64,000 bases of DNA from Chrysopilus asiliformis (GCA_964034945.1 OZ035962.1:16301388-16365387), one strand, 5' to 3'; positions 25,119 through 37,786 are shown, numbered from the stretch's first letter. The notes: a model not told the origin generated them from the letters alone. Numbers and translations: made by a program.

Positions 25119-27090
25119 TTTCAGAATTTGTGAAAAAACTTTTGAAGTTCACAGCTGTCAACAGTCGTTTACATCGGACACATCACTGTGTGCACTCGTC
25201 GTTTTTATCGCATCGTGCATCGTATCGCATCGTTCGTCGCATTTACTTTGTTTGCAGCCTTAGGCTTTATGCAAAAAACTTTAACGCGGAAACGGCGGGT
25301 ATGCAAGCTAGTCATTAAATGAAAGCTAGAAGAGCCACTATTCTAATTTCTACCCTAAAAATTGGCTAATTTTATTCAAATAACAACAGTAAATATCAAA
25401 TGATTTTTGGTAATACTATTAACTAAAACAATTTATTATCTTCACGTTTGAAAGCTATATGTATATTGTTGAGAATGAAACATAAAATAATGCAAAGGTG
25501 ATAAAAAGTTGACTGCCGATCATCATAATTACATGTAGGTAATTATTATTTGTATGTAGATAACAGATTATTATGCGAAAATATCTCAATTAAATTCATG
25601 CTGGCAGCAAAGTGGTTTAGCACTTTGTAATCATTCTTAATTGGCCACCTACGCATTGGACAGATCGTGCGGCCATTTAATGTTATAAACCAATTCAACT
25701 CGATTATCGCCACTTAAATTGTCGGAATCTTATAAGTAATCATAAAATTACAAAACATAAAACCACGAGATAGATAGAGAGCGTATACATAAAAAACCAA
25801 ACTAGTCAAGCAAGTCTGGGCGCGATCACAATCAGCCAATTGAATTTAAAGATACACATTAAATCTTAACTTTGTATCTGTTCAATTGAACGGTATCGAA
25901 CCAAAGCTGGAGTTTAGTTTATTGAATGATGGTACGATTTTTGTGCGGATATTTTGAAAAAAAGAAGCAACAATAACGGGGGGAAAATGAATTTAAAAAA
26001 AAAAACTTGCCCATGGGATAATCTTAACCAATCCTGTCCAGATTTAGTCAACGATGAATGAATGAATTTATATCACGCCATGAGATGATTTGATCTTTTT
26101 TTCGCCACGATCGTTTTTTTTCTCATTTAGACACCATGGAATTGGGTTATGCTTCAAACATATCTCATTCTTTATTATTTTTTATTTTAGTCCGCAAGTT
26201 GAGAGCTCAAAGAGAATTCAAAAAAAAAATCTGAAAGTTAAGGTAATGATCTTTGAGCGATCTTTCATATAAAAATGTTATCGATGATCCTGGATCAGAT
26301 CAGATAGCAGTATTTCAAGAGTCTTAAAAAAAAAGATTTCTTGTGCAGATCGACTTTCATTCGAACTAATGATTTATTGAATTATAAAAGCGACAAATAA
26401 GGCGGAATGATCATGTACCACTTAAAATCTTGAAAATATTAATCAATTCCATGGCCACATACACACGATTAACGAATGCGATCTCGACTGATCAAATAGT
26501 CAAAACGAGCGACATTAAAGATTGGCGAAACAAGAAAAACAAATCGTCAAACAGCAAATCGATATTTGAATCAATTTTGATACTTTCTATCATAAAAGCG
26601 TGAAATTTTTTTGAGAGAGATAAGGAAATTGCCGATCGATAGACACGTTTGATGAGATCGTTTTAAATTGTTGATTGATTTTTTACGGTAGCTTCGTTTC
26701 AAATCACTATAAATTTGACGCTTCAGTCCCGGATCTCACAAGATTTTCGCATCGATAATTATTTTTGTGTGCTAAAATTAATTTTATCGCTGAAAATTTA
26801 TAGGTTAAACTTGAATAATGATATCTGATGTGCGATAGTAATTAATAAAATTGAATTATTCAACAAAAATTTGGAGAAATGCCGTTAGATATGGATCTGG
26901 GTGGTCATATAATTTTTTTTTTGTAGTTACATGAGGTTTGCTATATTAACGGATTGTTTGAAAGAAATTTTGATGAGTTTTTTAAGATTTAAACTAATTT
27001 AAGAATTACGCTAAACAGCAAATTAATATTTTTTGGTCTTGCCATGGTTTGAAAATGTATTTTATTTTTAATGGAAAGTGCTTTTGCTAT

Positions 27091-27215
27091 ATTCTTGAAA
27101 ATTGTGCGTCGTTTCAAATATTAGGACAAAAAATGTTTAAAATATGATTTTATATAACCTAAGTGAATGTCAATATTCAATCGGTCCGCTTTTTCAGTAC
27201 TTCCCCATATGAACA
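27091..27215 (+). repeat. Dispersed repeat family R1, copy 4
   Basis: TTCTTGAAAATTGTGCGTCG, AATGTTTAAAATATGATTTT, ATATAACC and TCAATATTCAATCGGTCCG. It is more diverged than the other copies. Confidence 0.5.
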
Positions 27216-28086
27216 TGGGATACTCGGTTAAAGGATGATTCAGTTTATGATCATCCAAATAAAGTTCAGAAACCAAAATACTAGGGAATCATCATTTTCA
27301 CGATTATTTTTTCATTGTTTTTTGATGATACGAAAACCGATGATACTCGATGACACAGAAACCGCATGAGGCGAAAATAATGGACACATGTTTTACAAAG
27401 CGGTGACGTATCGGACGGAACAAAAGAATAAAAACGTATTAGAAGAATTCAAATTGAGTTTTTGCCAAAAATACGGCATGTACTAAAGCTAAGATATTCG
27501 CGTTTAAAGTTTGAATGACCAGGGAAGGTTTTTAAATGTGTCTTTTATTTCCCTCTTGCAAGTCGGACTGCAGCAAAAAAAACCTTACAAATGTTGCAGT
27601 TCATCCATGATTATCTATGCGATTAGGAGTAAGGAGAAAATTGTTATGAAACTTTCTATTTAAATACATATTTGACCTCGGAAAGCCAAAATTTTCGCAT
27701 GCGGCGCATTTTTTCACGCAATTTTAACTATGGTGTATGCTTTTCATAAATAAAAACATAACAAAAGCTATAATTGCCAATCTGGCAATTAACTCTTTCG
27801 GTACATGTTTTTTTTCTATGGGTTTTAAAAATACTCTCTATACAAATTAATGATGATGTTTAAGCTACTAGTATTCATTTAAAACAAAAAAAAAAAAAAC
27901 TTAAAAATTTTAATTTTTTTCAAATAAGTCCACTGTGGTCCAGCTTTTTATTCAAAAAATCAAAATTGGGTCAAAAATGCACTTAATGGTGCACTGAATG
28001 AGAACAGAGTGTTGAAAATAAATAAATAATAAGACAATTCAAATTTTTTAGCATGATGCCATATGGCATCAAAATACCGGATGGGT

Positions 28087-28252
28087 TAATGAAAACCCGT
28101 ATGGTGATATTCGTATCAAAATTCGAACATTATTTTTATCATTCTAAACACACTGGTGTAATTCATTTTTGTGTGTGATGACGGGATCTTGGCGTTACAA
28201 ACGGTAAGGCAAATCTAATATACCCTTTTATTTCACCATACGGGTATAAAAA
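28087..28252 (+). mobile_element. Short element containing copy 2 of the 80-bp repeat
   Basis: The right part (28173-28252) matches 3425-3504. ACCCGTATGGTGA near 28092 is the reverse of TCACCATACGGGT near 28232, so this copy may be a short inverted-repeat element of about 166 bp. No target duplication could be fixed. Confidence 0.5.
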
Positions 28253-28502
28253 TTGGCCCGCGGCGCTTTTCTCTTTATTTTTGTTTACATGGAAGAGGAA
28301 TTTATCAAGAGATAAACCTCTTCCGAAAATGGGAAAAGTTGTTCGTATAAAAACTTTAAAATATTGTGGACGATTTTTAGGTGGAACTTTTTACTCCATT
28401 GGGTAGCACTTTTATCCCTCGAGTGTCCGACACTTATAAAAAATAATGTTTGTGCTAAGATAATAAAGTTATTGTAACCTTTTTTTTGGTATTAGTTACA
28501 CG

Positions 28503-28735
28503 AGTTTATAAGCTATATAACTGCAAAATTTAGAAGCTGTGTTTCTGAGCTTTTTTTGATAATCAAAAAATCGCCATTTTCGCCCATCTTACACTATGCG
28601 AAATCTAATAGCATTTTTAGTAGACTGCAAAATTTAGTAGCATTAGGATGAGTAGTTTCAGAGCTTTTTTGGATAAACAAAAATATTGGCACTTTCGCCC
28701 ATATTACCCTATGCGACATAAAAACATTTTGAATT
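28503..28735 (+). repeat. Diverged direct duplication, ~104-bp spacing
   Basis: CTGCAAAATTTAG occurs at 28521 and 28625. Each copy is followed by GAGCTTTTTTnGATAA and then CACTTTCGCCCAT/CATTTTCGCCCAT with CTATGCGA. There are two units. Confidence 0.75.
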
Positions 28736-30676
28736 CAGCCCTTCAAATTTAATCACATGAATACTTGTTAATCTACTAACTGTGTGCCACCACTACTGTA
28801 ACAAAAATTAATATTCCTTAGTAAAAAGCGATCTGGAATTTATAATATAAATTGCTCAAAATAAATGCGAGAAAATTTGGGAGTGGTGAATTTTTAGCAG
28901 ACCATCAAAAAGTACTCAAATGGATGCATGGAATTCAAAAATTCAGATTAATTTTTTTCCCTCCAATGTGAGATTCTTTCATCTCATTGGATTTTGGTAT
29001 CTCCTTTGAATATTCACGAGGGCGAAAGCATTAAGAGCCTTTCGAAAAAGTCCAGTAGTTAAAACATCTTAAGATAAGGAATCCATTATCCAGTGCGGTG
29101 AGGTCCGACACACAGAGATACGAAACAGAGTCAGCCGATCGGCGACAATAGCGGTAGGTCGGTCGGTCGGTCACTTCAGACACTAACGGCTAGCAGCTCT
29201 TTGGCCCTAAAAATACCAGTTGGTAGTAATGTCCACCGTCACCTCGAAAGTCAAGCATAAGAAAAAAAAATCCCCAAGAGGTGATAAGTTGGTAGGAAGA
29301 AATCCGTAAATGTGACTAGATTCGGAGGTAAATAGCTGCTGTAAATGCCGATGCCGTTGGCTGGTAGCTAGATTGAGAGACTCACCTTTATGGACCTCCG
29401 GGGATGGTGCGAAGATGTTGAAAAGTGTCGCGACAATTATTCCCATTCTTCCGAAATGCTGCCGGAATGACGCTTCTACACGAGGACATCGCAGGAGAGC
29501 GGTGGGGTTCAGAAGGAAGGAATAGCGCAAGTCAGTGGCCAAGAATGCTTTCAAGACGTTTCAGATTAGCTGCTGCCGCTTGAAATAATAAAAAGTAGCG
29601 GCCAACAAGTGTATCGCCATTATCGGTAGCCTCTCTGAAAAGATGACGATGGCGATGTTGAGATGATGATGATGCGGATGATGAGGCCCTTTGTCGGCAA
29701 ACGGCTAAAGAGTGAAACTGGTTCCATCCATCTGACCACACAAAAGTTTTTTGGGGAAAATGTGTTAAAAGTTTTGATAAGCGGCGACCGCTGATATGAG
29801 GTCTGATTTAAGCGGAATCAGTAAAAAAAATACTCCATCCCGGCTACTTCTTCAAAATGTGAACCTGAATACGTCTTGGATTTAGCTGCTTACGAACCAG
29901 TCATCGAATGTGGTACGAATGGGATTTCAGTGGATTTGTGAATCTTTTGAAGGTGTTTCAATCGAATCGTGAGACTCGATGGCTGAAAGCAAAATTCGAG
30001 ATGAATTCTTTTCGTTTCGAGCAACAGGAAATTGTATAAATGTCTTAACTTTTCGTACACAAAAATGCGCTAAGTAAGATATTAAGATGCAAAGCGAATC
30101 TGAAATACAGTGAGCCTCGGTTTTTGAACTTGCTCTGCTTTTAAACCATGTTCATAAACCGAATTGTTGTCACATTTTACAGACCAATCAGCAGAAAATA
30201 ACAAAAACCTTTATGCAGGGCTTGGAACCGAACCCAAACCTAATTATAATTTCCCGAAATCTATGCGCTTTTGGAAATAATAAATAAAGCAAAATCCTTT
30301 GGGATATCAAATATTCTACATTTTTTGCTTCAGCGGTTTTTTCTTATCTCTAACGGTTCTCAAGATTTTTGACAAAAATTAAGTTTTTTGAAAATCTCTC
30401 GGAAACTATGCGCTTTTGAGTATAAATGTATATAAACAAATTTAAAGGAAATCAAATTTCCTGCATTTCTTTTTTTAATGGTTTTTACGTATGTTTTACA
30501 ATTCTTAAAATGTTTGAAAAAATATCACGTTTTTTATATTTTTTCCGAAATTAAATATTGAAAAGCAAAGCGTTGTGTTGATCACAACTATATTATGTCT
30601 GTGATATTAGACCTAGTTTGAAATCATGAAAAAAGGAACGATTATCGTCAATTCATGAAAATTGCGATCAAATATA

Positions 30677-31235
30677 TCGGGTCTTTCAACAAGGACATAA
30701 CAATTTTGTATTTTAATAAAAACGCATCCTAAAACTATTTTTATGATCTGGCAATGCTAAAACGTCAGTCAAGGTTTACATTTTTATCATGGTGAAGTTC
30801 ACGAACGAGCAATGCCCCACAGCTGGTCAAACAATTGATCTATTGAAGGAGAAGTTCGGTAATCGTGTAATCTCGAGAAATGGTCCGGTCGAATGGCCAC
30901 CTCGCTCATGCGATTTAACGCCGTTGGATTATTTTTTATGGAGTTATGTTAAGTCGTTGGTTTATGCCAACAAGCCAACAACGTTAGAGGAGCTCAGGAA
31001 CAATATCGAACGCGAAATTGCCAACGTTCCGGTCGATATGTGTGGAAGAGTGGTGGAAAATTCGCTCCAAAGAATCAATCAGCAAACGTGCTCGCGGTGG
31101 CCATATGAAAGACATCGAATTTCATACTTAAATGTAACATGTCCATTACACCTGAAATAAATTTCAGCCCGATATCTCAATTATTCTGTGTTTTATTTAA
31201 ATACAAAATTGTTATGTCCTTGTTGAAAGACCCGA
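30677..31235 (+). mobile_element. 559-bp deleted mariner (rosa/DD41D-like) with TA duplication
   Basis: Terminal inverted repeats of about 45 bp (30677-30721 and 31191-31235) begin TCGGGTCTTTCAACAAGG and differ at only one or two positions. TA flanks both sides (30675-30676 and 31236-31237). The interior holds a short transposase remnant. The size, intact ends and TA target fit a non-autonomous mariner. Confidence 0.9.
30789..31160 (+). pseudogene. Mariner transposase remnant: N-terminal start fused to C-terminal third
   Basis: The 123-codon frame starts MVKFTNEQ, as in the N-terminus of this mariner group. It then jumps directly to TAGQTIDLLKEKFGNRVISRNG and RSCDLTPLDYFLW, the region around the third catalytic residue (D47 here). 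The helix-turn-helix domains and the first two catalytic Asp residues are gone. Residues 50-123 keep the usual YVKSLVYANKP and VVENSLQRIN blocks with no stop. The deletion kept the frame open, but no transposase activity is possible. Confidence 0.85.
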
Positions 31236-33249
31236 TAGAAAGTGACATTGAGAAGAGCAGTTCTGATATCAAAAACTAAATTTCTTTAATTAAAAACCAT
31301 TTTCTCATACTGAGAATTTAATTTTTAGCTAAGAAATAAATGCTCAATTTAAGAAAATAATTCTTAATTCAAGAAATTTAGTTCTAGATATAAGAACGCT
31401 TTTCTTAATTTCAGAAATATTTTATAACTTAATTTTCTAGATTTTAAAATTCAGAAAAGTTTTACTTGGAGGAAATTCCTTTCATTTTCTAAATTCTAGA
31501 ATATAATTTTCAACGTGTAACTATAAATATTGAGAATTACTATCATACTTATAGCAGGGTGATTCACAATTTCTATTCCTTTAGTTTTGAAAAGTCCGTC
31601 CTATGCAAACTTCACTCAATCAAAATTATGCAGAGGCTGAGGACAGTATCTACCAATATAAAAGCATACACTCTTACAACTTTTACAGAGCGCAAAAATA
31701 ATAAAACCATTAAAAATTATGAAATGTTAGCGGTCTTTATGAAGATCACTGGGTAATTAATTAAAAAATGAAAAATTATTGATACAAAATATTGACAGAT
31801 GTCTTTCTTATTTTTTTATTTTGTTTAAAAATTTTCAACTTGATCTATTTCATGGTCTAGAAGTCATTTGTGGGGATCAAAAAAGATGAGTCAGCTGCAC
31901 ACCATCATCTATCCTTCGAGAAATTTAAATTGGAATTTTTAAACTATTCACATGGTTAATTTGGAACAAGATCACGGCTAAAAGAGCATCAAGAACATTG
32001 CAACAAATCATGCTATAGACCGTTTTCGTGCCTCTAAATTAAATTAAATCAATTAATCACTTTGATCGAGGGAATTTTGTTTAACAAGTTTCGTGTAAAA
32101 ACCGAAAACAAACATAACCACTGAGCCGAAAAATTCAAAGAAAAAAATATAAGAAGTGCAGCGAAAAAATGTTCGGAAAAAGAGAAAATGCGGAGCGGCA
32201 TCTCAGGCGAAACATGAATTTCTGACAGAGGATGCATCCAGACTTCAGACTATGAAGAAAGATTTGGCGAAGGTGGAATTGTATAGGATTCCAGCGCAAC
32301 ATGCGAAAACAAACATTGTACAGCGACTTCGGCAACCTGAAGAATTTCGACGTCTTTTCATATACTCAGATTTAATCCAATGGAAGACAGCGTAAAACCA
32401 AACTCATATAAAGGTAAAGACGACTTCTGACATGTATGAAAAGATTCACCTGAAAATTTTCTGTTTTTCGGTTTATTGCTGACCAAAAGAGATTTGTTAT
32501 TAATGTTTCATCATCGGAAGGACGGCGGACAGTGTTAACACACGAGTTGCCATGAAGATGTTTCACAGTCTTTACAAAGAACTCACGCGGCCTTTCGCAT
32601 ATATTTAACAAAAACCAAACAGAGAAAAAATTACACATCTTGGGTGAAGATCAGTTCCCTTGCCCTTTGCCCATTCACATCGAATGTAATCGCAGTATGT
32701 GGACGAGACGTGATGATGGTAGACGCGTAAAAAAAAGGTAACCGTGATGATCGCTGCGGGTACCCTCCGTAACACAAGAAGAATGAAAGATCGAATGAAG
32801 ATCCAATCGAAAAGAAACAAAACATAAAAACAGCTATAGACGTTTCAAGTCAGAGGCAAAACAACGTTCGACATTAAAACAAAGTGTAGTGAAAAAATTA
32901 CCTTTTAGATCGATCGATCGATCTATTGTCTTTGGGGCCAGCAGGTGGTCCTGGCGCCAATTTCTGTTTTTCTGAAATTATAACGACCGAAATCCAATCA
33001 CAGTTCCGACCTTGCTGGCGTATATCGTGTACAATCGGACGGTGGATGTCGACTTTATCCCACTGGATTTATGCATTTGCGATTGAGTTGGGTTAGGCTG
33101 CGATTGAGACCCCATCGATCTGATGCCCTCATCATCTGCTGCTGTTACTCTGTGAGGGCTCCACGTTTTGGTGACGAATCTGCATTTCGAAAAAGGGCCT
33201 CCATATAATTTACACGGTAAAAAATCACTCACTCTATTTTATTAAATTA

Positions 33250-33320
33250 CTTTTTTGTAAGGGGCTGTCCCAAAAATACGTCATACATTTAGGGATGGTG
33301 GTAGTGTGACACAGGTTTTA
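33250..33320 (+). mobile_element. Element end of the GGGGCTGTCCnAAAAATACG type
   Basis: GGGGCTGTCCCAAAAATACG followed by TCATACATTTAGGGATGG resembles a transposon end frequent in insect genomes and the left end at 51387. A partner end was not found; GTGTCACCACC at about 33524 is a weak candidate. Confidence 0.35.
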
Positions 33321-35804
33321 ACTTTTACAGAAAAAATCGCGACTTTACGCAATTTTCAGGCAACAAGAAGTATCAGTGATTTTTTTTTTTTTTGCAAAAA
33401 AACATTTGTTAAAGTTGGTGGAAGCAAAATTTTCGGAATAGCTGCCACTACCGTATTTGCCAGATCTAGCCTATTTTAATTTTCTTGCTCGCAAAGTTAA
33501 AATCAAGATCATTGCGTTACTATGTGTCACCACCTTCCATTGATTTTTCTCCATATTTTTCTCCATTTTCCACAATATAACTTGCAAGCTACTTATTTTC
33601 CTGGTAGGAGTGCATTTAGAGGGTGTAAGACCCTGCACGCAGTTAAAAACGAATTTTTATTTCTGACCGAGAAGCCCGTAAAAAATAGAAAACATTAAAG
33701 ATCCTTTAGTGACCCACGTGGTAGTTTATGACTCGAACATATTACCAACTATCTTAAGTAGTCTTAACTTTTTTTTATCAAGAAAATGCCCAAAGATGTT
33801 CTAGACGTAAAATTCCGTCTAATAGGCTCAATTCTGCGTGCACTTGAAATCCTAAAAGAAGGATATTCAAATTTAGTTTGCAAGCTTTTTTAGAAAACTA
33901 TCCGTCCTCTAAAAAAATAAGAGATTGAAGTTTTATAATTACTAAAAAGAATTTTTTGATAAAATTTTTAGAATTATAATATCAGTCGATTGTAATAACT
34001 TCGGTGCTATTCGCAACAATTCTTTAAATAAATTTAAAAATTGTTTTAACTCTGTCCACGAATTAGTGAAAAATAGAATTAATATGGCAAAAATGGCTGT
34101 TTTTTATCCGTGTAAAAAAAGGTCAGCGGTTATTCCAAAGCGACAATCTTTTATTATAATCTTTTTAAGATCTCCCGGATCAGATACATGCGTAGATCGT
34201 TAAGAACCTTGTTCGACACAAGATCGACCTGCGATCGAAGATAACAGATCAGGTTGGATTTTCGATTTTTTGGTGCAAAGTGACGCGCCGATCCTCTGGG
34301 TGATGTCCCAGAGAGTAAGAGGCAATTGCTGAGGTTGATATCAGATGGAATTGAAGGTGCTGCTAGTGGTGCCGGGGGGCCCCGAAGCCATGTCGACGAA
34401 AAGATATGCTACTAAAACAAATGACAACACAAACGGATGATAATATTGAAGTTTTGTCTGATTTCCATTTAACTCCGGACAAACAGCGAAACAATCGAAA
34501 TGATGACAGAAAAAACGATGTTTTTCGGGAAATATATGCATCTAGTGGCACTTTAGTGGTGGCTGGAACATTTCGTCGGTGGTTCACAGGAGGTTCTTCT
34601 ACCTTTTCGCTTGGTCTATGTTTCATCTGAAACTTTTGCTGCTTCTGATGGTTGTTGATGCTCCTGCCGACGACTGAAAGCCTAATTTATGTAGTTCCCA
34701 GGCTATGAAAGTGTCTGCCTGTCGTTGGTGGAGACGTTCTTACAGATCTCGGTTCAGGTTACAATTTCACAGCGGAAAACGATCGTCGACGGACGGTGAA
34801 GGAATGAACGACTGAAATGGACACAACAGTGGCAGTTTGTATAAAACGTGGAAAATTTATTGCACCTGAGGAGACACAAATTCGACAAGTGCTGAGAGTT
34901 TTATGGATGTTAAATTTATTTATGCTGTTGTGCGGATATTTTAGTAGATTTCTTCGCCACTTGATGAGGTCCTGGTGAAAAATTGTGGGAAATTCGGCAG
35001 GGCCTTCACAATGGATTGCTACTTTGAACTTGTTTAGTTATATCGGCGGTGACCCAGATTTACTATTCGATATCGTTATTTTTCTGTTAAGTGAGAACAG
35101 CTTTCACCTCCAAAAATTCTTATTCTTAAATTAGGATACCGGGTAGCCATATTTTATTATAATTTAGAGGACATGGGATATGTATAGATATTAAATTATT
35201 ATTCTACTGGAATTTCTCGGCTTTTAAGCCAGTTTATAAGCCTAGAAATTCCAATAGAATTCAATGCTAGAAAGGTCGCGTAAAAACCATGAAACAGAAA
35301 TAATTCAATAGTGAAACACAAAGTATTAATATTGTTGCAGTCCATAAAATAAAGAAGTTATGATCCAAACAAAACACTATGGTACAAACACTATGGTCAT
35401 TTTTCACACAGGTTTTGTTAAACATGAGTTTACCTTGATTATCAGCTTAAACTCATATTTAAGAAAACCATGTTCAAATAACGTCTATGAATATGCGTCC
35501 ATATTTCCCCTATAAATTAGGGTTTAAAATGGTAAAAAAAGCTTTTCTGAGTCTTTTTAAAACATTTTGACGATTTTGTTATTAAATTTTTGTCTTCGGA
35601 AAGCTAGACTTATGGCGTATTCGAATGGCCTATCTTTTTTGCTCGAAAATTGATCTAGATTTTAAATCAAAGAGAAAATTTCGACAAATTTTTTCTGACA
35701 AAATTGTCTTGATAAAGTAGGCTCTCTTCGATTCCAAAGTAGAGCATGCTCCAAATCTGTGATTCGAATTTGCCATTAGAGTGTTTCTAGACGAGAGTGT
35801 TTCT

Positions 35805-35965
35805 AGAAGGGTGTAAAAGGTTTCTATTGGTGATGTAAACCAGAAAAATTAACAAAATAGAAGGGTGTAAAAGCTTTCGATTGGTGGTGTAAACCAGAAA
35901 AATTAACAAAATAGAAGGGTGTAAAAGCTTTCGATTGGAGGTGTAAAATAGAAAAATTAACATTG
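35805..35965 (+). repeat. Tandem repeat, 54-bp unit, about three copies
   Basis: AGAAGGGTGTAAAAG starts at 35805, 35859 and 35913. The period is 18 codons, which makes a repetitive frame on the minus strand that is not a gene. A palindrome with TTGCCCA/TGGGCAA ends follows at about 35965-36022. Confidence 0.9.
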
Positions 35966-36528
35966 CCCAGCATTTGGGTTCGAGAATTATTTGTCTCGAT
36001 TTCTCGAGAATTCTTGGGCAACATTTTTTTCCCGATTCTCGAGAAATTAACGTCAGTAGTTTCGGAAATTACGAAAATATAAAAAAAAATTTAAAAAAAA
36101 ACACAACGAATAGTCAAAAAACTATGTTTTATCTGCAAAAATTAACCTTTCATTCTATATGTGGATTCATGAGTCTGTCAATTGACAAAAATATCATTTT
36201 TTAAACGACAAGATGCAACGGCGTGCTGTGACTGAATTTTGTGGGCTACGTTTGTGCCATAGGAAAACACCAAACTACTGTGTTTAATTTAGTAAATTAC
36301 TGGAGCACAAAAACTTTTCATGCAGTCAACTTAACAGGGAATCTTAATATAAATTCTCTACTATTCTTCAAAATTGCGATTTTTTCATGGCATGCCATTG
36401 AAATGTTCCGTGGAGACAGCATTTGTCAGAATATTTTTAATATCTTGGGCAAAAATGCCCGGAAAAGTTATGTATGCCATTATGGCCATGGAAAAAATCG
36501 CAATTTATAATCAACTAGCTTGCTTACC

Positions 36529-36842
36529 CATCGTTGCCGGGTTAAGTTTTTTCAATAGATTATGTTGGAGCTAAACTTCAGGCCAATCGGCTCGGTAGTT
36601 TCCCCGCGAAAGGGTAACATAGAGGAAGAGCTAAGTTTCCAGATCACTTTACCCCCTCCCCTTACTCCCCCCACTCCTCGCGCTACTTTTCCGTATGCCT
36701 ATGTTGGAACCACAACTACCACAGACACTCATGCCAAATTTCAAGTCAATCGGTTCAGCCGTTTTTGCGTGAAAGAGGAACAGACAGACAGACAGACAGG
36801 CAGACAGACAGACACCAACTCATTTTTATATATTGGTATGAT
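36529..36842 (+). mobile_element. Non-LTR-like 3' tail (plus orientation)
   Basis: CATCGTTGCCGGGTTAAG leads to a CCAATCGGCTCGGTAGTTTC block and a C-rich stretch. AAATTTCAAGTCAATCGGTT, a GACAGACAGACAGACAGGCA tract and CATTTTTATATATTGG follow. The same units occur in reverse at 56440-56682. The layout is typical of 5'-truncated non-LTR or SINE copies in arthropods. No reverse transcriptase remnant is visible. Confidence 0.65.
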
Positions 36843-37368
36843 TCAGGTCTAAAATAACATACAGATTCGTGGATAACCATTACTGAGCCGTGTGTAGATT
36901 TTCAATTTAAGGCCCGCTTCAAAAAATATTTTTTTTTTAATGTTGAGATATGCAGAAATATTTTTTTCTAACTTACTTGAAACAAAAAGCTCGTTTGTAT
37001 TTGTTCGGGATATTTTGAAAGAATTGAAATTTAAAATTATACATTTTTAAACGTAAAACATATGCCGTGGCTGAAAATGACAGAGAAAATGCTCCGCAGG
37101 AATTTTTTTGGCAACAGAAATCTTTTAAGAAGAGCGCCGCGGTAGGCAAAAGTTTTTGTGTGGCAAAGTAACATACAGTAGGCACTCGTCCTGCACGGTT
37201 TCTGACAGTGCGGTTTTATATCTTGTCTGTTTTTACCACAATTTTGTATCTTTTGTTGTTTTTCCTGAAAATTTCGATCTGCGAGATTTTGGTGTGCACG
37301 TTTTCAAAGTATATCAAATTGTGCTTTTCTGCATATGATTTTGCCAGAGTAAAATTTCTAATTATAAG

Positions 37369-37778
37369 TAGGGTGACCATACGTCCAGGAATGACCAATT
37401 ATAAGTAGGACGACCCTACATCCCAGAATATGAGAGACAGTCCAATAGTTAGGCATGTTGTCCCGGCGTCCCGGAAACTAAGCTTTTGTCATGGGGTTAT
37501 GCAATATTTTCATCAAATACCCAAGAAAATTAGCCTCAGGTGCAGTTCATAAAATAAACCTTCAATAGTGGGATGTTTGTTTCTAAAAGTTTTGCGCAAT
37601 TTTTATTGTATTTTGAAAACATAAAACACACATAAGACTTTTTATTTAACTACAAACAAAAAAATCGAAAAAACAACCCTCAAGATTTTAACACTTAACA
37701 TAAAAATTGCCTCACACTTCGTCGCCAGCCTCCAAACCCGAAACTCCCAGTTTCACTCAAAAAAATATGGTAACCCTA
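37369..37778. mobile_element. hAT-type MITE with 8-bp target duplication
   Basis: The ends read TAGGGTGACCATAC and, reversed, TAGGGTTACCATAT. The 8-bp direct repeat ATTATAAG lies at 37361-37368 and 37779-37786, as expected for hAT. The 410-bp interior has no coding remnant. Just inside the left end (37390-37420) a second AATTATAAGTAGG...GACC string repeats the flank plus element end. Confidence 0.8.
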
Positions 37779-37786
37779 ATTATAAG

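Larger units (their letters stand above)
24501..25259. mobile_element. Harbinger element inserted in the terminal repeat of another element
   Basis: Terminal inverted repeats of 43 bp (24501-24543 and 25217-25259) begin GGCTGCAAACAAAG and are identical. TTA is duplicated at 24498-24500 and 25260-25262. Ten-bp subterminal repeats (GATGCGATAC) follow the left end. Inside are converging remnants of the two genes usual for this superfamily: a MADF-type protein on plus and the transposase on minus. Both are truncated, so it depends on a partner for movement. Confidence 0.9.
24282..25266. mobile_element. Harbinger-like MITE (223 bp net), split by a second Harbinger
   Basis: The terminal repeats begin AGCCTAAACCACAA and continue into a GCGTGCGTGCG tract (24282 onward). 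The right copy ends TTGTGGTTTA|GGCT, where the bar marks the inserted element. TTA duplications lie outside at 24279-24281 and 25267-25269. Removing the inserted 759 bp plus one TTA leaves 223 bp. A TTA target and G/A-starting repeats fit PIF/Harbinger. No coding remnant is left in the outer element. Confidence 0.85.
25270..30676. other. Gene-free stretch
   Basis: 25400-26800 is unusually free of recognisable repeats and rich in GATCA and ATTGATT words. 28990-29750 is less AT-rich, with a GGTCGGTCGGTCGGTC run at 29157 and 69-115-codon minus frames without known domains. Confidence 0.55.
31236..37360. other. Gene-free stretch
   Basis: 31260-31510 is A/T low-complexity sequence with repeated AAGAAAT/TTCTTAA words. 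32150-33240 and 34180-35030 are less AT-rich with several 60-90-codon frames and no domain I recognise. A short GATCGATCGATCGATC run lies at 32909. Confidence 0.55.

Noticed and set aside
32049..32825. Cluster of 60-90-codon frames on both strands
   Set aside because: Less AT-rich DNA gives longer chance frames; no motif or consistent exon structure was seen.
35824..36024. Minus-strand frame with repeated SKAFTPFYFVNFSGLHHQ
   Set aside because: The 54-bp tandem unit is a multiple of three, so any open frame repeats; no other evidence of coding.
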